This document shows, piece by piece, positions 33,994 to 43,594 of a stretch of 64,000 nt of DNA. The stretch's first letter is position 1, and every line of letters begins with the position of its first letter. The stretch lies in NCBI GenBank assembly GCA_964568855.1, contig CAZMSD010000001.1:1-64000 (forward strand), read 5' to 3'. A model generated the notes under the pieces. It worked only from the letters and a program-made list of their open reading frames with translations, was not told where the DNA came from and ran no database searches. The position numbers and the translations under genes were made by a program. The stretch is from CAZMSD01 sp964568855. GTDB lineage: Bacteria; CAIWAD01.

Positions 33994-34416
33994 ACGGAAC
34001 CTCCCGGTTTGTAATTCCTGCTGATCGCAGTGTACTCATCAGGTATTGTCTGTGTGATTTTACTGAAGATAGCATATCCATGAAGATCGAGCGATTCCGG
34101 CCGAAGGGGAGGATCGTGCAATAATTTTCTCAAACGGCAATCTGGGCTTTGCATTCAGGAAATATTTCATAGAGTACTGCCATACGGGGTGCTTCATCAA
34201 TGGGGGAAATCCCGGGCGTTTTTGGTCCGGGAAATTGCAGTGGGGATGAAGATGAAGCTTCTCGAGTCCACCCATCGCCCGACTTTCCGCGTCACATCAG
34301 TTCACCGGGCGTGGCCTGCGCCATGCGCTGCGATCCTCCCTGCGAGGCCGGCGTGCCGAAAGACCAGCGGGGAGGGCCGTCGTGGATGGGCGGTTCGTGT
34401 TACAGGAGGAAGTGGA
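33994..34416. other. AT-rich divergent intergenic region (about 420 bp)
   Basis: Between the start of the lipoprotein gene (minus) and the start of the beta-helix gene (plus). The stretch 34020-34190 is clearly more AT-rich than its surroundings (ATAATTTTCTCAAACGG, GGAAATATTTCATAGAG) and should contain promoters for both directions. A TTGCAT ... CATAGAGT pair at about 34149-34179 is a weak candidate for the plus strand. I see no convincing small ORF; the frame open from 34189 is not protein-like before the ATG at 34417. Confidence 0.45.
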
Positions 34417-37400
34417 ATGCGACTCCGTGGATCTGCGATCTTTGCATCGCTGGCCCTGCTGCTTGCCGGAAGCGGCTTCTTCTCCACTCCGGTACTGGCG
34501 GATATCCTGGGCGTGCCCAGCGGTCCCTATCCCGACATCCAGTCGGGCATCGACGGGGCGTCGACGGGCGACACGGTGCTGGTGGCCGACGGCGTGTATT
34601 ACGAAAACCTGAGAATCGAGGGCCTGGAATTCACGCTGGCCAGCGAATTCCTGCTGGACCAGGACCCGGCGCACATCGAGAACACGATCATCGACGGCAG
34701 CGTTTCAAGCGATCCCGACGAGGGCAGCGTGATCTGCTTCCTGCCCGGGGACGGCGCCTACTCCGCTCCCTGGATCGTCGGCATCACCATCCGCAACGGC
34801 GTCGGGCGCTCCGTCTGGGAACTCGTGGGCACCCCGCCGGACACGATGACGGTTGAGAAAACCGTGGGCGGCGGCGTCTACATCGAGGAGATGAACCCCG
34901 TCTTCTACAACAACCTCTTCCAGGACAACGACGGCGACGACGAGGGAGGCGGCAGCTACACCTTCATGGCCCTGCCCAACTTCGGCGGCCTGCTGCCGGG
35001 AGGGCAGGGCTTCAACCCGGGCCTGAACCGGTTCGAGGGCAACACGGCGAGCCTGGGCAATTCGTTCTTCTCCAGAGGGGCTGAAGAATTCGATCCGATC
35101 CTGGCCGAAAACTGCGAGTTCGACGTCTACGACTACGAATCCTCGACCCTCTCCGAGGTCTGGGCCACCACGGACGGCGAGTTCTCCTTCGCCAACGGAT
35201 CGGGCGAACCCACGCTCCCGGAGGATCACGTATACGTCGACCCGGCGGGGGACGACGGCAACAGCGGCCTCAGCCCGGAAGACGCCTACCAGCATATTCA
35301 CCACGCGCTGAACCAGGTCTACGCCGACTCGCTTGAGCCGGTGACCATTCACCTGGCCGCGGGAACCTATTCCCCAAGTATCACGCAGGAGGAATTCCCG
35401 CTGCAGATTCCGGACTGGGTCACCCTGGAGGGCGCGGGAGACGACCAGACCGCGCTTGACGCGGAGTACCTGAGCAACCTGCTGCAGATGGTGAGCTGCA
35501 GGGGCAGTGAGATCAGGGCGCTGAGTCTCAGGTTCGGCAGTACCTCAGGATTCGGCGGCATCGTCTATTGCGAAGAATCCGATCCCATCCTGGACGAGGT
35601 GACGTTCCTGGGCGGCAGCTCAGATTACGGCGGGGGAGCCTACTTCTTTGTCAGCAGTTCCCAGATCGCTAACTCGACCTTTGAAGGCTGCATCGGCAGC
35701 ACCGGCGGCGGAATCTGCAGCAATATGAGCTCTCTCGTGTTCGACGGATGCACCTTCAATGGGAATTCTGCTCTTAAGGGCGGCGGCCTGACCGATCTGG
35801 GCCAGCCCTACCCCTTCCTCTCGGAGAACACGGTCATCCAGAGTTCCCTGTTCACGGGGAACGAGGCCGTCGAAAAGGGCGGCGCGATCTACACTGTCTT
35901 TTCTTCGCTCAGCATGGAAAAGACCACGGTGGCGGATAACATGGTCCTGAGTCGTGTTCCCGCCGGAGGTCTGCACTGCGAGCAGTACGAACAGCTTGAG
36001 ATTACGAGCTGCATTTTCTGGGGCAACCTGGGTTCCGAGATCGCGCTCTATCCCGGCCCCTACTCCAGCGCCACCGTCGCCTATTCCGATGTGCAGAACT
36101 CGGGCATCTTCGGTGGCGGATCGTATCTCACCCTGCTGAACAACATCGACGCGGACCCGCTCTTCGCCAACCCGCCCGCGGACTACAGCCTGACCTGGGC
36201 CAACTATCCCGTGGACGACGCCACGAAATCTCCCTGCATCGACACCGGAGATCCCGAGCTCTTCGACGCTGACGGTTCGCGGGCCGACATGGGCGCCTTC
36301 TACTATCACCAGAGCACGGGTGTACCGCCCACCGCCCTTTTCTCCGCCGACACAACCTTGGGTATTCAATCTCTCGAAGTGGCCTTCAGCGACCAGTCCG
36401 TGGCGGGCAGCGAGGAAATCGTCTCCTGGTACTGGGACTTCGGTGACGAAAGCAGTTCATCCGATCAACATCCCGTGCACTCTTACGACGCCCCGGGCCT
36501 GTACACCGTCACCCTGGCCGTTGCCGACGACGTCGCCCTGACGGATACGCTCCAGGTTTCAAACATGGTCAAGGTCGTGGCGACCGGGACCATGCTGGAT
36601 GGCGGTGTCCTGGACGACACCTTGTGGGCCGCCGGCAATCCCTATTTCGTCCGGGGGGACCTGAGCGTGCCGGAAGGGAACCTGACGGTCCTGGAGGCCG
36701 GGGTGCGACTGCAGTTCCTGGGGTATTACGACATCAGCGTCGAGGGCGCTCTCGAGGCTCTCGGAGCGGAGGGAGACACGATCCGCTTCTCCGTGGAGGA
36801 CAGCACCGGCTTCGGCGACTGGTACGACCCGCAGGGTGCCTGGAAAGGTATCTCCCTCGACGGTTCCGCCGCCCGGATCGCCGATACGACGCGCTTCGAC
36901 TACTGCGTGTTCTCCTACTGCCAGGCCGGGATGGATGCGGAGGACGGCGGCGGCGCCCTGAGTCTGAACGAGGCCGGCCGGGTGGAGATCGGGCACAGCC
37001 GCTTCCGAAGGTGTCTGAGCTGGCAGGACGGCGGCGCTATTCTCAGCCGTGACACGGAGCTGCAGCTCGAGAACGTGCTGGTGACGGGCTGCGAGACCCT
37101 GGTCAGCGGCGGCGGGCTCTTCGTGGCCGGCACGGGACCGGGTTTCCCCCTGAGCATGACGGAGGTCCAGATCGTCGAATGCTCGGCCGGATACGCGGGG
37201 GGCGGAATCTACTCCTCCTGGACCGGTTCGGAACTGAGCGGCGTCTGCCTGATGAACAACGAAGCCCGCCAGGGCGGTGGGATCTACCTGGTCAACTCCA
37301 ACGCCGTGTTACAGAACCTGAGTCTGTCCGGCAACGCGGCCAGCGTGGAAGGCGGCGGGATCTACTGCTCCAGCGGATCGATAATCGACATGTCCGGCTG

Positions 37401-37626
37401 CATTCTCTGGAACGACTCGCCCTACGAGATCCACCTCTACGGCAATCCCACGCTCTTCGTCGCCTATTCCGACCTGGAGGGCGGCCAGTCCGGCATCGAG
37501 AACGAGCACGGCGCTACGATCATCTGGCAAGACGGCAACATCGACCAGGATCCGCTCTTCGCCGACCCTGGAAAACGGCGACTGCGGCCTGAGCTGGTTG
37601 AACTACCCGCTGCCCGACGAGACTAA
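34417..37626 (+). CDS. Right-handed beta-helix/PKD exoprotein A, main part (frame lost near its end)
   Basis: The ATG follows AGGAGGAAG six bases upstream; signal peptide MRLRGSAIFASLALLLAGSGFF. Order: a short beta-helix start (SGPYPDIQSGIDGASTGDTV, as in pectin-lyase-like/DUF1565 proteins), a VYVDPAGDDGNSGLSPEDA DUF1565 motif near residue ~275, a long parallel beta-helix (NSTFEGCIGSTGGGI-type rungs), a PKD domain (ALFSADTTLGIQSLEVAFSD ... SWYWDFGDESS, ~640-725), then a second helix. At about 37567-37570 (after DPLFADP) the frame is lost; the natural continuation ENGDCGLSWLNYPL is in the next frame and is carried by the following entry. As it stands, the stop is at 37626 and 1069 residues are made. 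Confidence 0.8.
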   Translation: MRLRGSAIFASLALLLAGSGFFSTPVLADILGVPSGPYPDIQSGIDGASTGDTVLVADGVYYENLRIEGLEFTLASEFLLDQDPAHIENTIIDGSVSSDPDEGSVICFLPGDGAYSAPWIVGITIRNGVGRSVWELVGTPPDTMTVEKTVGGGVYIEEMNPVFYNNLFQDNDGDDEGGGSYTFMALPNFGGLLPGGQGFNPGLNRFEGNTASLGNSFFSRGAEEFDPILAENCEFDVYDYESSTLSEVWATTDGEFSFANGSGEPTLPEDHVYVDPAGDDGNSGLSPEDAYQHIHHALNQVYADSLEPVTIHLAAGTYSPSITQEEFPLQIPDWVTLEGAGDDQTALDAEYLSNLLQMVSCRGSEIRALSLRFGSTSGFGGIVYCEESDPILDEVTFLGGSSDYGGGAYFFVSSSQIANSTFEGCIGSTGGGICSNMSSLVFDGCTFNGNSALKGGGLTDLGQPYPFLSENTVIQSSLFTGNEAVEKGGAIYTVFSSLSMEKTTVADNMVLSRVPAGGLHCEQYEQLEITSCIFWGNLGSEIALYPGPYSSATVAYSDVQNSGIFGGGSYLTLLNNIDADPLFANPPADYSLTWANYPVDDATKSPCIDTGDPELFDADGSRADMGAFYYHQSTGVPPTALFSADTTLGIQSLEVAFSDQSVAGSEEIVSWYWDFGDESSSSDQHPVHSYDAPGLYTVTLAVADDVALTDTLQVSNMVKVVATGTMLDGGVLDDTLWAAGNPYFVRGDLSVPEGNLTVLEAGVRLQFLGYYDISVEGALEALGAEGDTIRFSVEDSTGFGDWYDPQGAWKGISLDGSAARIADTTRFDYCVFSYCQAGMDAEDGGGALSLNEAGRVEIGHSRFRRCLSWQDGGAILSRDTELQLENVLVTGCETLVSGGGLFVAGTGPGFPLSMTEVQIVECSAGYAGGGIYSSWTGSELSGVCLMNNEARQGGGIYLVNSNAVLQNLSLSGNAASVEGGGIYCSSGSIIDMSGCILWNDSPYEIHLYGNPTLFVAYSDLEGGQSGIENEHGATIIWQDGNIDQDPLFADPGKRRLRPELVELPAARRD
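34512..34604 (+). repeat. 93-bp exact direct repeat, copy in exoprotein A
   Basis: Identical base for base to 39477-39569 in exoprotein B, starting CGTGCCCAGCGGTCCC. It encodes VPSGPYPDIQSGIDGASTGD and following residues. Similarity continues downstream for several hundred bases with scattered changes, mostly silent. Confidence 0.9.
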
Positions 37627-39385
37627 GTCGCCCTGCATCGACGCCGGCGACCCCGCTGAGACCGACCCCGACGGCAGCCGCGCCGACATGGGCGCTTACT
37701 ACTACCACCAGGACACTCCCACCCAGCCCTGGGCCTACTTCAGCGCTGATACCACCTTCGGCGTCCAGTCGCTGGAAGTGAGCTTCACGGACCAGTCGGT
37801 CCCCGGCGCCCACGAGATCGTTTCCTGGTTCTGGGATTTCGGCGACGATTCCAGCTCCACCGACCAGCACCCGGTCCATCTCTATTCCGCGCCCGGAACC
37901 TACTCCGTCTCGCTGACCGTGACGGACGCGGCGGATTCAACGAACACCCACCTGGAGAGCGGCCTGATCGAAGTCTCCCTGGGCACCCTGCTGCCCGGGG
38001 GCGAAGTAAGCGGCGTCTGGACGCCGGCGGGAAGCCCCTATTACGTGGCCGGCGACCTGCTGGTGCCCGACGACCAGTTGCTGGACATCGATCCGGGCGT
38101 GCGCGTGATTTTCCTGGGCCGCGAGGGCGGCTATTACGGCCATGAACTGAGTGTGGAAGGCTCCCTGCGGGCCCTGGGGACCGAGCAGGACAGCATCCTT
38201 TTCACCGCCCACGACACCACCGGGTATCACACCGGGCGATTCTGGCCGGGAAGCTGGAACGCCGTTCAAGTCAACCAGGTTCCGGAGGACGGCGACAGCC
38301 TGATCCTGCGCTACTGCATCCTGGAATACGGTTCGAGCGGCGACGGAGGTGCGCTGATCCTGAGGAACGGCGTCAGGGCGAGGGTCCGCAACACCGTGAT
38401 ACGAAACAATTACGGAATGGACGGCGGGGGACTCTTCGTCCAGGACAACACGGACCTGCTGCTGGAGGAAGTCCTGATCACCGGAAACCATAGCGATTTT
38501 CAGGGCGGCGGATTGGTTTTCTCCAATCTGTATTACGCGCCGGTCCTGCGGGAGGTGGTCGTCACGGGGAACTCATGCATCTACGAAGGCGGCGGGATGT
38601 ACGTAACCAACTCGAATCCCTCGCTGCAAAATGTGTTCATCCTGTACAACGAGGCCGGCGCACCAGGCGGTGGGCTCTACCTGAGCTCTTCCAGTCCCGT
38701 GTTGCAGCAGGTCACGATTTCCGGGAACAGCGCCGACCAGGGAGGAGCGATCCACTGCGTGGGCGCCCAGCCGGTGATGGTCAACAGCATTCTCTGGAAT
38801 GACAGCCCGAATGAGATCAACTGCTTCGGCCAGGGCGATGCATCCACCGTCACCGTCGACCACTGCGACATCCAGGGCGGCGAGGCCGGCATCGAGACCA
38901 ACGGCAACGGCACGGTCAACTGGCTCGACGGCAACCTGGAAACCGATCCGCTATTCGTGGACGCCGAGGCGGGCGATTTCTCCCTGAGCGGCGACTCGCC
39001 CTGCATCGACGCGGGCACGGCCTTCTTCGTCTGGGATGGCGACACCCTGGTGGACCTGGATCCGGAGGACTACATCGGCGACGCTCCGGACATGGGAGCC
39101 TTCGAGTTCCTGCTGGCCGGTGCGCCGTCGCTCGTGATCACCCTCATCTCGGAAAACGAGCTGCAGCTCTCCTGGAGTCCGGTTGAAGGGGCCGCGTCCT
39201 ACAACATCTATTCCTCGACGGATCCCTACTCGGGCTTCACACTGGTTGACAACACCACCGGTACGATCTGGTCGGAGGCGATTACCGGGGATGGGCGCTT
39301 CTATCACGTGCGGGCGGTTTCCGGAGGGGCGGGACCGTTCAGTTCGATTCAAAGAAAAGGTTTGATAAAGGGACTGAGGAAATGA
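37598..39385 (+). CDS. Right-handed beta-helix/PKD exoprotein A, C-terminal part (continuation after frameshift)
   Basis: Continues exoprotein A in frame 2: SWLNYPLPDETKSPCIDAGDP, a second PKD domain (YFSADTTFGVQSLEVSFTD ... SWFWDFGDDSSS), further beta-helix rungs (GGGLYLSSSSPVLQQVTISGN) and the shared C-terminal Fn3-like module (YNIYSSTDPYSGF ... RFYHVRAVS). There is no signal peptide or ribosome site for an independent start, so this is the end of one ~1,650-residue protein broken by a single indel (one base too many or two too few). The neighbour 39382-43545 shows the intact arrangement. Its stop overlaps the start codon of exoprotein B (ATGA), implying coupled translation. Confidence 0.7.
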   Translation: MNYPLPDETKSPCIDAGDPAETDPDGSRADMGAYYYHQDTPTQPWAYFSADTTFGVQSLEVSFTDQSVPGAHEIVSWFWDFGDDSSSTDQHPVHLYSAPGTYSVSLTVTDAADSTNTHLESGLIEVSLGTLLPGGEVSGVWTPAGSPYYVAGDLLVPDDQLLDIDPGVRVIFLGREGGYYGHELSVEGSLRALGTEQDSILFTAHDTTGYHTGRFWPGSWNAVQVNQVPEDGDSLILRYCILEYGSSGDGGALILRNGVRARVRNTVIRNNYGMDGGGLFVQDNTDLLLEEVLITGNHSDFQGGGLVFSNLYYAPVLREVVVTGNSCIYEGGGMYVTNSNPSLQNVFILYNEAGAPGGGLYLSSSSPVLQQVTISGNSADQGGAIHCVGAQPVMVNSILWNDSPNEINCFGQGDASTVTVDHCDIQGGEAGIETNGNGTVNWLDGNLETDPLFVDAEAGDFSLSGDSPCIDAGTAFFVWDGDTLVDLDPEDYIGDAPDMGAFEFLLAGAPSLVITLISENELQLSWSPVEGAASYNIYSSTDPYSGFTLVDNTTGTIWSEAITGDGRFYHVRAVSGGAGPFSSIQRKGLIKGLRK

Positions 39386-42300
39386 ACATCCCCGGACTTT
39401 CCCGAATCGGCCTGCCGTCGCTGTTGCCGGTATGGTTGTTCTTCTTCTCCACTCCTGCACACCCGGCGATCCTAGACGTGCCCAGCGGTCCCTATCCCGA
39501 CATCCAGTCGGGCATCGACGGGGCGTCGACGGGCGACACGGTGCTGGTGGCCGACGGCGTGTATTACGAGAACCTGAGAATCGAGGGGCTGGAGTTCACC
39601 CTGGCCAGCGGATTCATCCTGGACCAGGACACCCTGCACATCGAGAACACCATCATCGACGGCAGCGTACCGGTGGACCCCGATGAGGGCAGCGTGATCT
39701 GTTTCCTGCCCGGCGGCGCTCCCCACTCGGCGCCCTGGATCGTCGGCATCACCATCCGCAACGGCCTGGGCCGCTCCGTCTGGGAACTTGTGGGCGTGCC
39801 TCCCGACACTATGATGATCCAGAAGAGGGTCGGCGGCGGCGTCTACATCGAGGAGATGAACCCGGTCTTCTACAACAACCTCTTCCAGGACAACGACGGC
39901 GACGACGAGGGCGGCGGCAGCTACACCTTCATGGCCCTGCCCAATTTCGGCGGGCCGCTGCCGGGAGAGCAGGGCGTCAACCCGGGGCTGAACCGCTTCG
40001 TGAACAATTCTGCGGACCTGGGCAACACCTTCTTCGTCAAGTTCGAAGGGGATCCCGATTCCATCTATGCCGACAACTGCGACTTCGACGTCTACGACTA
40101 CGCCGCCTCGACGCTCTCAGACGTCTGGGCCACGGCGGAGGACGGCGTGTTCTCCTTCTTGAACTCCTCTGGTTCGGCAACTTTGCAGGCGGATACGGTC
40201 TATGTCGATCCCGCTGGTGACGATGGTAACTCCGGCCTCCTTCCCGGCGAGGCCTTCAAGCATGTTTATCACGCGCTGAACCAGGTCTACGCCGACTCGC
40301 TTGAGCCGCTGACCATCCACCTGGCCGCGGGAACCTATTCGCCGAGTATCACCCAGGAAGAATTCCCGCTGCAGATTCCGGACTGGGTCACGCTGGAGGG
40401 CGAGGGCGAGGATCTGACGATTCTGGACGCTGATAACCAGAGCAACCTGTTGCTGCTGGAACATTGCAGAGGTGCCGTCATCAGGGATCTCACCTTAACC
40501 GGTGGATCGGCTGCAAACCAGCAGGGGGGAGCGATCTTCTGCCTGGGATCCGAACTGTACTGCGAAGGACTGACACTCAGCTACGGGTACACGAACTATG
40601 GCGGAGGCATGTACCTGCAAGCATCCAACGTAACCCTGAGTGATACGCGTTTCGAGGAGATCTCCTCTCTGAGCGGAGGTGGAGTTTACAGCACCGGCGG
40701 CACGCTGGAGATCGATGGGTGTTTCTTCAACCAATGCGAAGGGGTCGGTTTGGTTTTCTATGGCGAACGGCCCGATGGAAGCCCCGAGATACTGTCCATT
40801 CATGAAACAGTATTCGCCAACAACTCCGGTGGCGCGGTGACCATGCTGTGGGGAGCGCTGGAGCTGGGAAGGACCACGTTCACGAATAATTACTCGCCCG
40901 AAGCCGGTCTGTATTGCGCCGACTACGAGTGGCTGGACATCAGCAGCTGCATATTCTGGCAGAACTCGTACTACGAGATCGGCCTGGAACTGGACCAGTC
41001 AGGTGCCCCGGCTCGAATTGTCTATTCCGACGTGCAGGACCTGGATATATACACCACCGAGTCCACAGTGGACCTGACGACACATGACCTGATCGACCAG
41101 GATCCCCTGTTCACGAATCCCTACTATTGGGACTACAGCCTGAGCTGGGCCAACTACCCGGTTGACGATTCAACGAAGTCCCCCTGCATCGACACGGGAG
41201 ATCACGCGCTCTTCGATCCCGACGGCTCGCGCGCCGACATGGGAGCCCTGTACTTCAACCAGGATTCAGGCATTCCGCCCACGGCTTTCATCGGTGCCGA
41301 TACCACCTTCGGAATGCCGCCACTGCTCGTCGTTTTCACCGACCAGTCAGTCATCGGCAGCGAGGAGATCGTAGCCTGGCTCTGGGATTTCGGCGACGAT
41401 TCCACCTCGACCGAGCAGCACCCGCAACACATCTACGAGAATCCGGGAATCTACTCAGTCTCGCTGACCGTGACCGATGCGGCCGATTCAAGCGACACCT
41501 GCGTCGAAACGGACTTGATAGAAACAGCAGCCGACGGCACCGTGGTCGAGGGCGGTCCGGTCGACGGCACCTGGTCCGCGGCGGGAAGTCCTTACTACGT
41601 CAATGGAGACCTGACGGTGCCCCAGGGGAGCGACCTGCTCGTGGAATCCGGCGTGCGGGTGGAATTCCTCGGCCGCTACGGGCTGACCATCGAAGGGGGT
41701 TTCGGCGCAATCGGCACGGAAACGGACAGCATTCTATTCACTTCCTACGACACGACCGGTTTCAGTGACCTGTATTACGAACCAAGCGCCTGGTACGACC
41801 CGCAAGGTTCCTGGAGGGGGATCACCGTCGATCGATCGGCGCGGACCGATGACAGCGCTCGCTTCGAGCACTGTGTCCTGGAGTTCGCCGTCGCCGCGGC
41901 GGATCAGGGAGAAGGCGGCGGCGCGATTCGCCTGCTGGATGCCGGCAGCGTGCAGTTGTCAGACAGCCGCATCCGCAACTGCCTGAGCTGGTACTACGGA
42001 GGCGGCATCTACAGCAGGGACACGGAGTTGTCGCTGGAGAATCTGCTGGTGGAGAATTGCTACGCCGGTGACCACGGAGGCGGGATCGCCATCGCCAACA
42101 CGGCTGAAGAGGACTACGCCTGCAGCATCGATGAAGTTCAGGTCCTGAACAACGCGGCCTGCGGCGACGGAGGCGGTTTATCCATCTACGACGCGAATCC
42201 CACGATGGAGAACCTGCTCGTTTCCGGTAACACAGCCGAAAACGAGGCGGGTGGCCTCTTGCTTTCCTCCTCTCATGCCGTGATGCAATACCTGAGTATC

Positions 42301-43545
42301 ACCGGCAACACCGCGGTCAGGAAGGGCGGCGGAATACTGCTCGACGGCTCGAATGCCCTGATCGAGGACGCAGTCCTGGCGGACAACGTGTCCGGCTACC
42401 CCGGCGGCGGGGGAGCCTATATCTACATGTCCGAACCCGAGTTCCGGCGCGTCACGATCAGCGGAAACGACTCCGAGACCGGCTCCAGCTCTGGTGGCGG
42501 CGGCCTCTACCTGCACTATTCGGACGCCCTGCTTGAGAATCTCGAGATATCGGGCAACAACTCTGACGGGGGCGGCGGAATTCTCCTCTCTGCTTCGAAC
42601 CCGACAATGGAATTGCTTGAGGTGAGGGCCAACAGCGCGGACTGGGGCGGCGGAGTGGCGATGAGCGGCTCGGATCCGGTTATTGGGCACTCGGTGGTCT
42701 CGAATAATGTCGCCACCACGTATTACGGTGGAGGCTTGTCGCTGAGCAATTCCGATCCGCATTGCGAGCACCTATGCGTGACCGGGAACTCTGCGCCAGG
42801 TTCCGGCGGCGGCATTCAATGCAGCAGCAATGCGAATCCCGTTCTGGCCAACTGCATCCTGTGGAACGACTCGCCGCAGGAGATCAGCTGCACCTCCTAT
42901 GGCGACGCCTCCTCCATCACCGCCGACCACTGCGACATCCAGGGCGGCGAGGCCGGCATCGAGACCAACGGCAACGGCGTGATTAACTGGCTGGACGGCA
43001 ACATCGATCTCGACCCGCTGTTCCTCGAGCCCGATTCCTCCGACTTCTCCCTGAGCGGCGACTCCCCTTGCATCGACGCGGGCACGGCCTTCTTCGCCTG
43101 GGAGGGTGATACGCTGGTGAACATGGCGCCCGAGGACTACGTCGGCGAGGCCCCCGACATGGGAGCCTTCGAGTTCGAACTTCCCGGATCCCCGACCGTC
43201 TGGATCACGCTGCCGGCTGAGGACCAGGTGCAACTTTCCTGGGATCCCGTGCCGGGCGCCGCGTCCTACAACGTCTATTCATCGACGGATCCCTACTCAG
43301 GCTTCGCGCTGGCGACCAACACCACCGGCACGGTCTGGCTGACAGCGATCGCAGAAGAACAGCGTTTCTATTACGTGACGGCGCAAAGCGCCGGCCACGC
43401 CGTGAGGGAGGAGGGCGCCGATCCTCGTGACAGCGATACGCACCGGCACGCCCTGAGGGCGGTTTCAGGTGCTGCGATGTCCGCAACTCCTGCCTCGGCG
43501 AAACCTGGCAAGCAAGAGCATCCGGGGAATCGCTACTTTGAGTGA
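39382..43545 (+). CDS. Right-handed beta-helix/PKD exoprotein B
   Basis: 1387 residues, intact paralogue of exoprotein A, whose stop it overlaps. Signal peptide MNIPGLSRIGLPSLLPVWLFFF. DUF1565 motif (VYVDPAGDDGNSGLLPGEA, ~270), beta-helix, one PKD domain (~635-720; AWLWDFGDDSTSTEQHP), then a long second helix with many GGGGLYLHYSDALLENL-type rungs, more than in A. The C-terminal Fn3-like module is YNVYSSTDPYSGF ... RFYYVTAQS, followed by a ~45-residue polar tail not present in A. Such helices fold extracellularly and often bind or cleave polysaccharide or act as adhesins; no polygalacturonase-type catalytic set is evident. TPR-CHAT copy 4 begins 49 bp downstream. Confidence 0.88.
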   Translation: MNIPGLSRIGLPSLLPVWLFFFSTPAHPAILDVPSGPYPDIQSGIDGASTGDTVLVADGVYYENLRIEGLEFTLASGFILDQDTLHIENTIIDGSVPVDPDEGSVICFLPGGAPHSAPWIVGITIRNGLGRSVWELVGVPPDTMMIQKRVGGGVYIEEMNPVFYNNLFQDNDGDDEGGGSYTFMALPNFGGPLPGEQGVNPGLNRFVNNSADLGNTFFVKFEGDPDSIYADNCDFDVYDYAASTLSDVWATAEDGVFSFLNSSGSATLQADTVYVDPAGDDGNSGLLPGEAFKHVYHALNQVYADSLEPLTIHLAAGTYSPSITQEEFPLQIPDWVTLEGEGEDLTILDADNQSNLLLLEHCRGAVIRDLTLTGGSAANQQGGAIFCLGSELYCEGLTLSYGYTNYGGGMYLQASNVTLSDTRFEEISSLSGGGVYSTGGTLEIDGCFFNQCEGVGLVFYGERPDGSPEILSIHETVFANNSGGAVTMLWGALELGRTTFTNNYSPEAGLYCADYEWLDISSCIFWQNSYYEIGLELDQSGAPARIVYSDVQDLDIYTTESTVDLTTHDLIDQDPLFTNPYYWDYSLSWANYPVDDSTKSPCIDTGDHALFDPDGSRADMGALYFNQDSGIPPTAFIGADTTFGMPPLLVVFTDQSVIGSEEIVAWLWDFGDDSTSTEQHPQHIYENPGIYSVSLTVTDAADSSDTCVETDLIETAADGTVVEGGPVDGTWSAAGSPYYVNGDLTVPQGSDLLVESGVRVEFLGRYGLTIEGGFGAIGTETDSILFTSYDTTGFSDLYYEPSAWYDPQGSWRGITVDRSARTDDSARFEHCVLEFAVAAADQGEGGGAIRLLDAGSVQLSDSRIRNCLSWYYGGGIYSRDTELSLENLLVENCYAGDHGGGIAIANTAEEDYACSIDEVQVLNNAACGDGGGLSIYDANPTMENLLVSGNTAENEAGGLLLSSSHAVMQYLSITGNTAVRKGGGILLDGSNALIEDAVLADNVSGYPGGGGAYIYMSEPEFRRVTISGNDSETGSSSGGGGLYLHYSDALLENLEISGNNSDGGGGILLSASNPTMELLEVRANSADWGGGVAMSGSDPVIGHSVVSNNVATTYYGGGLSLSNSDPHCEHLCVTGNSAPGSGGGIQCSSNANPVLANCILWNDSPQEISCTSYGDASSITADHCDIQGGEAGIETNGNGVINWLDGNIDLDPLFLEPDSSDFSLSGDSPCIDAGTAFFAWEGDTLVNMAPEDYVGEAPDMGAFEFELPGSPTVWITLPAEDQVQLSWDPVPGAASYNVYSSTDPYSGFALATNTTGTVWLTAIAEEQRFYYVTAQSAGHAVREEGADPRDSDTHRHALRAVSGAAMSATPASAKPGKQEHPGNRYFE
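39477..39569 (+). repeat. 93-bp exact direct repeat, copy in exoprotein B
   Basis: Partner of 34512-34604. The perfect match inside otherwise diverged paralogues suggests recent duplication or gene conversion of the 5' end; a shorter identical block also lies near the 3' ends (around 38857-38910 and 42926-42980). Confidence 0.9.
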
Positions 43546-43594
43546 GACGGAATCAGAATCTTCTCAGGCGCGAAATTCCCCCGGAGGACTCACC

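Noticed and set aside
37565..37626. Programmed ribosomal frameshift in exoprotein A
   Set aside because: There is an AAAA run in CTGGAAAACGG but no X-XXY-YYZ slippery heptamer or obvious stimulatory hairpin; a plain indel is simpler.
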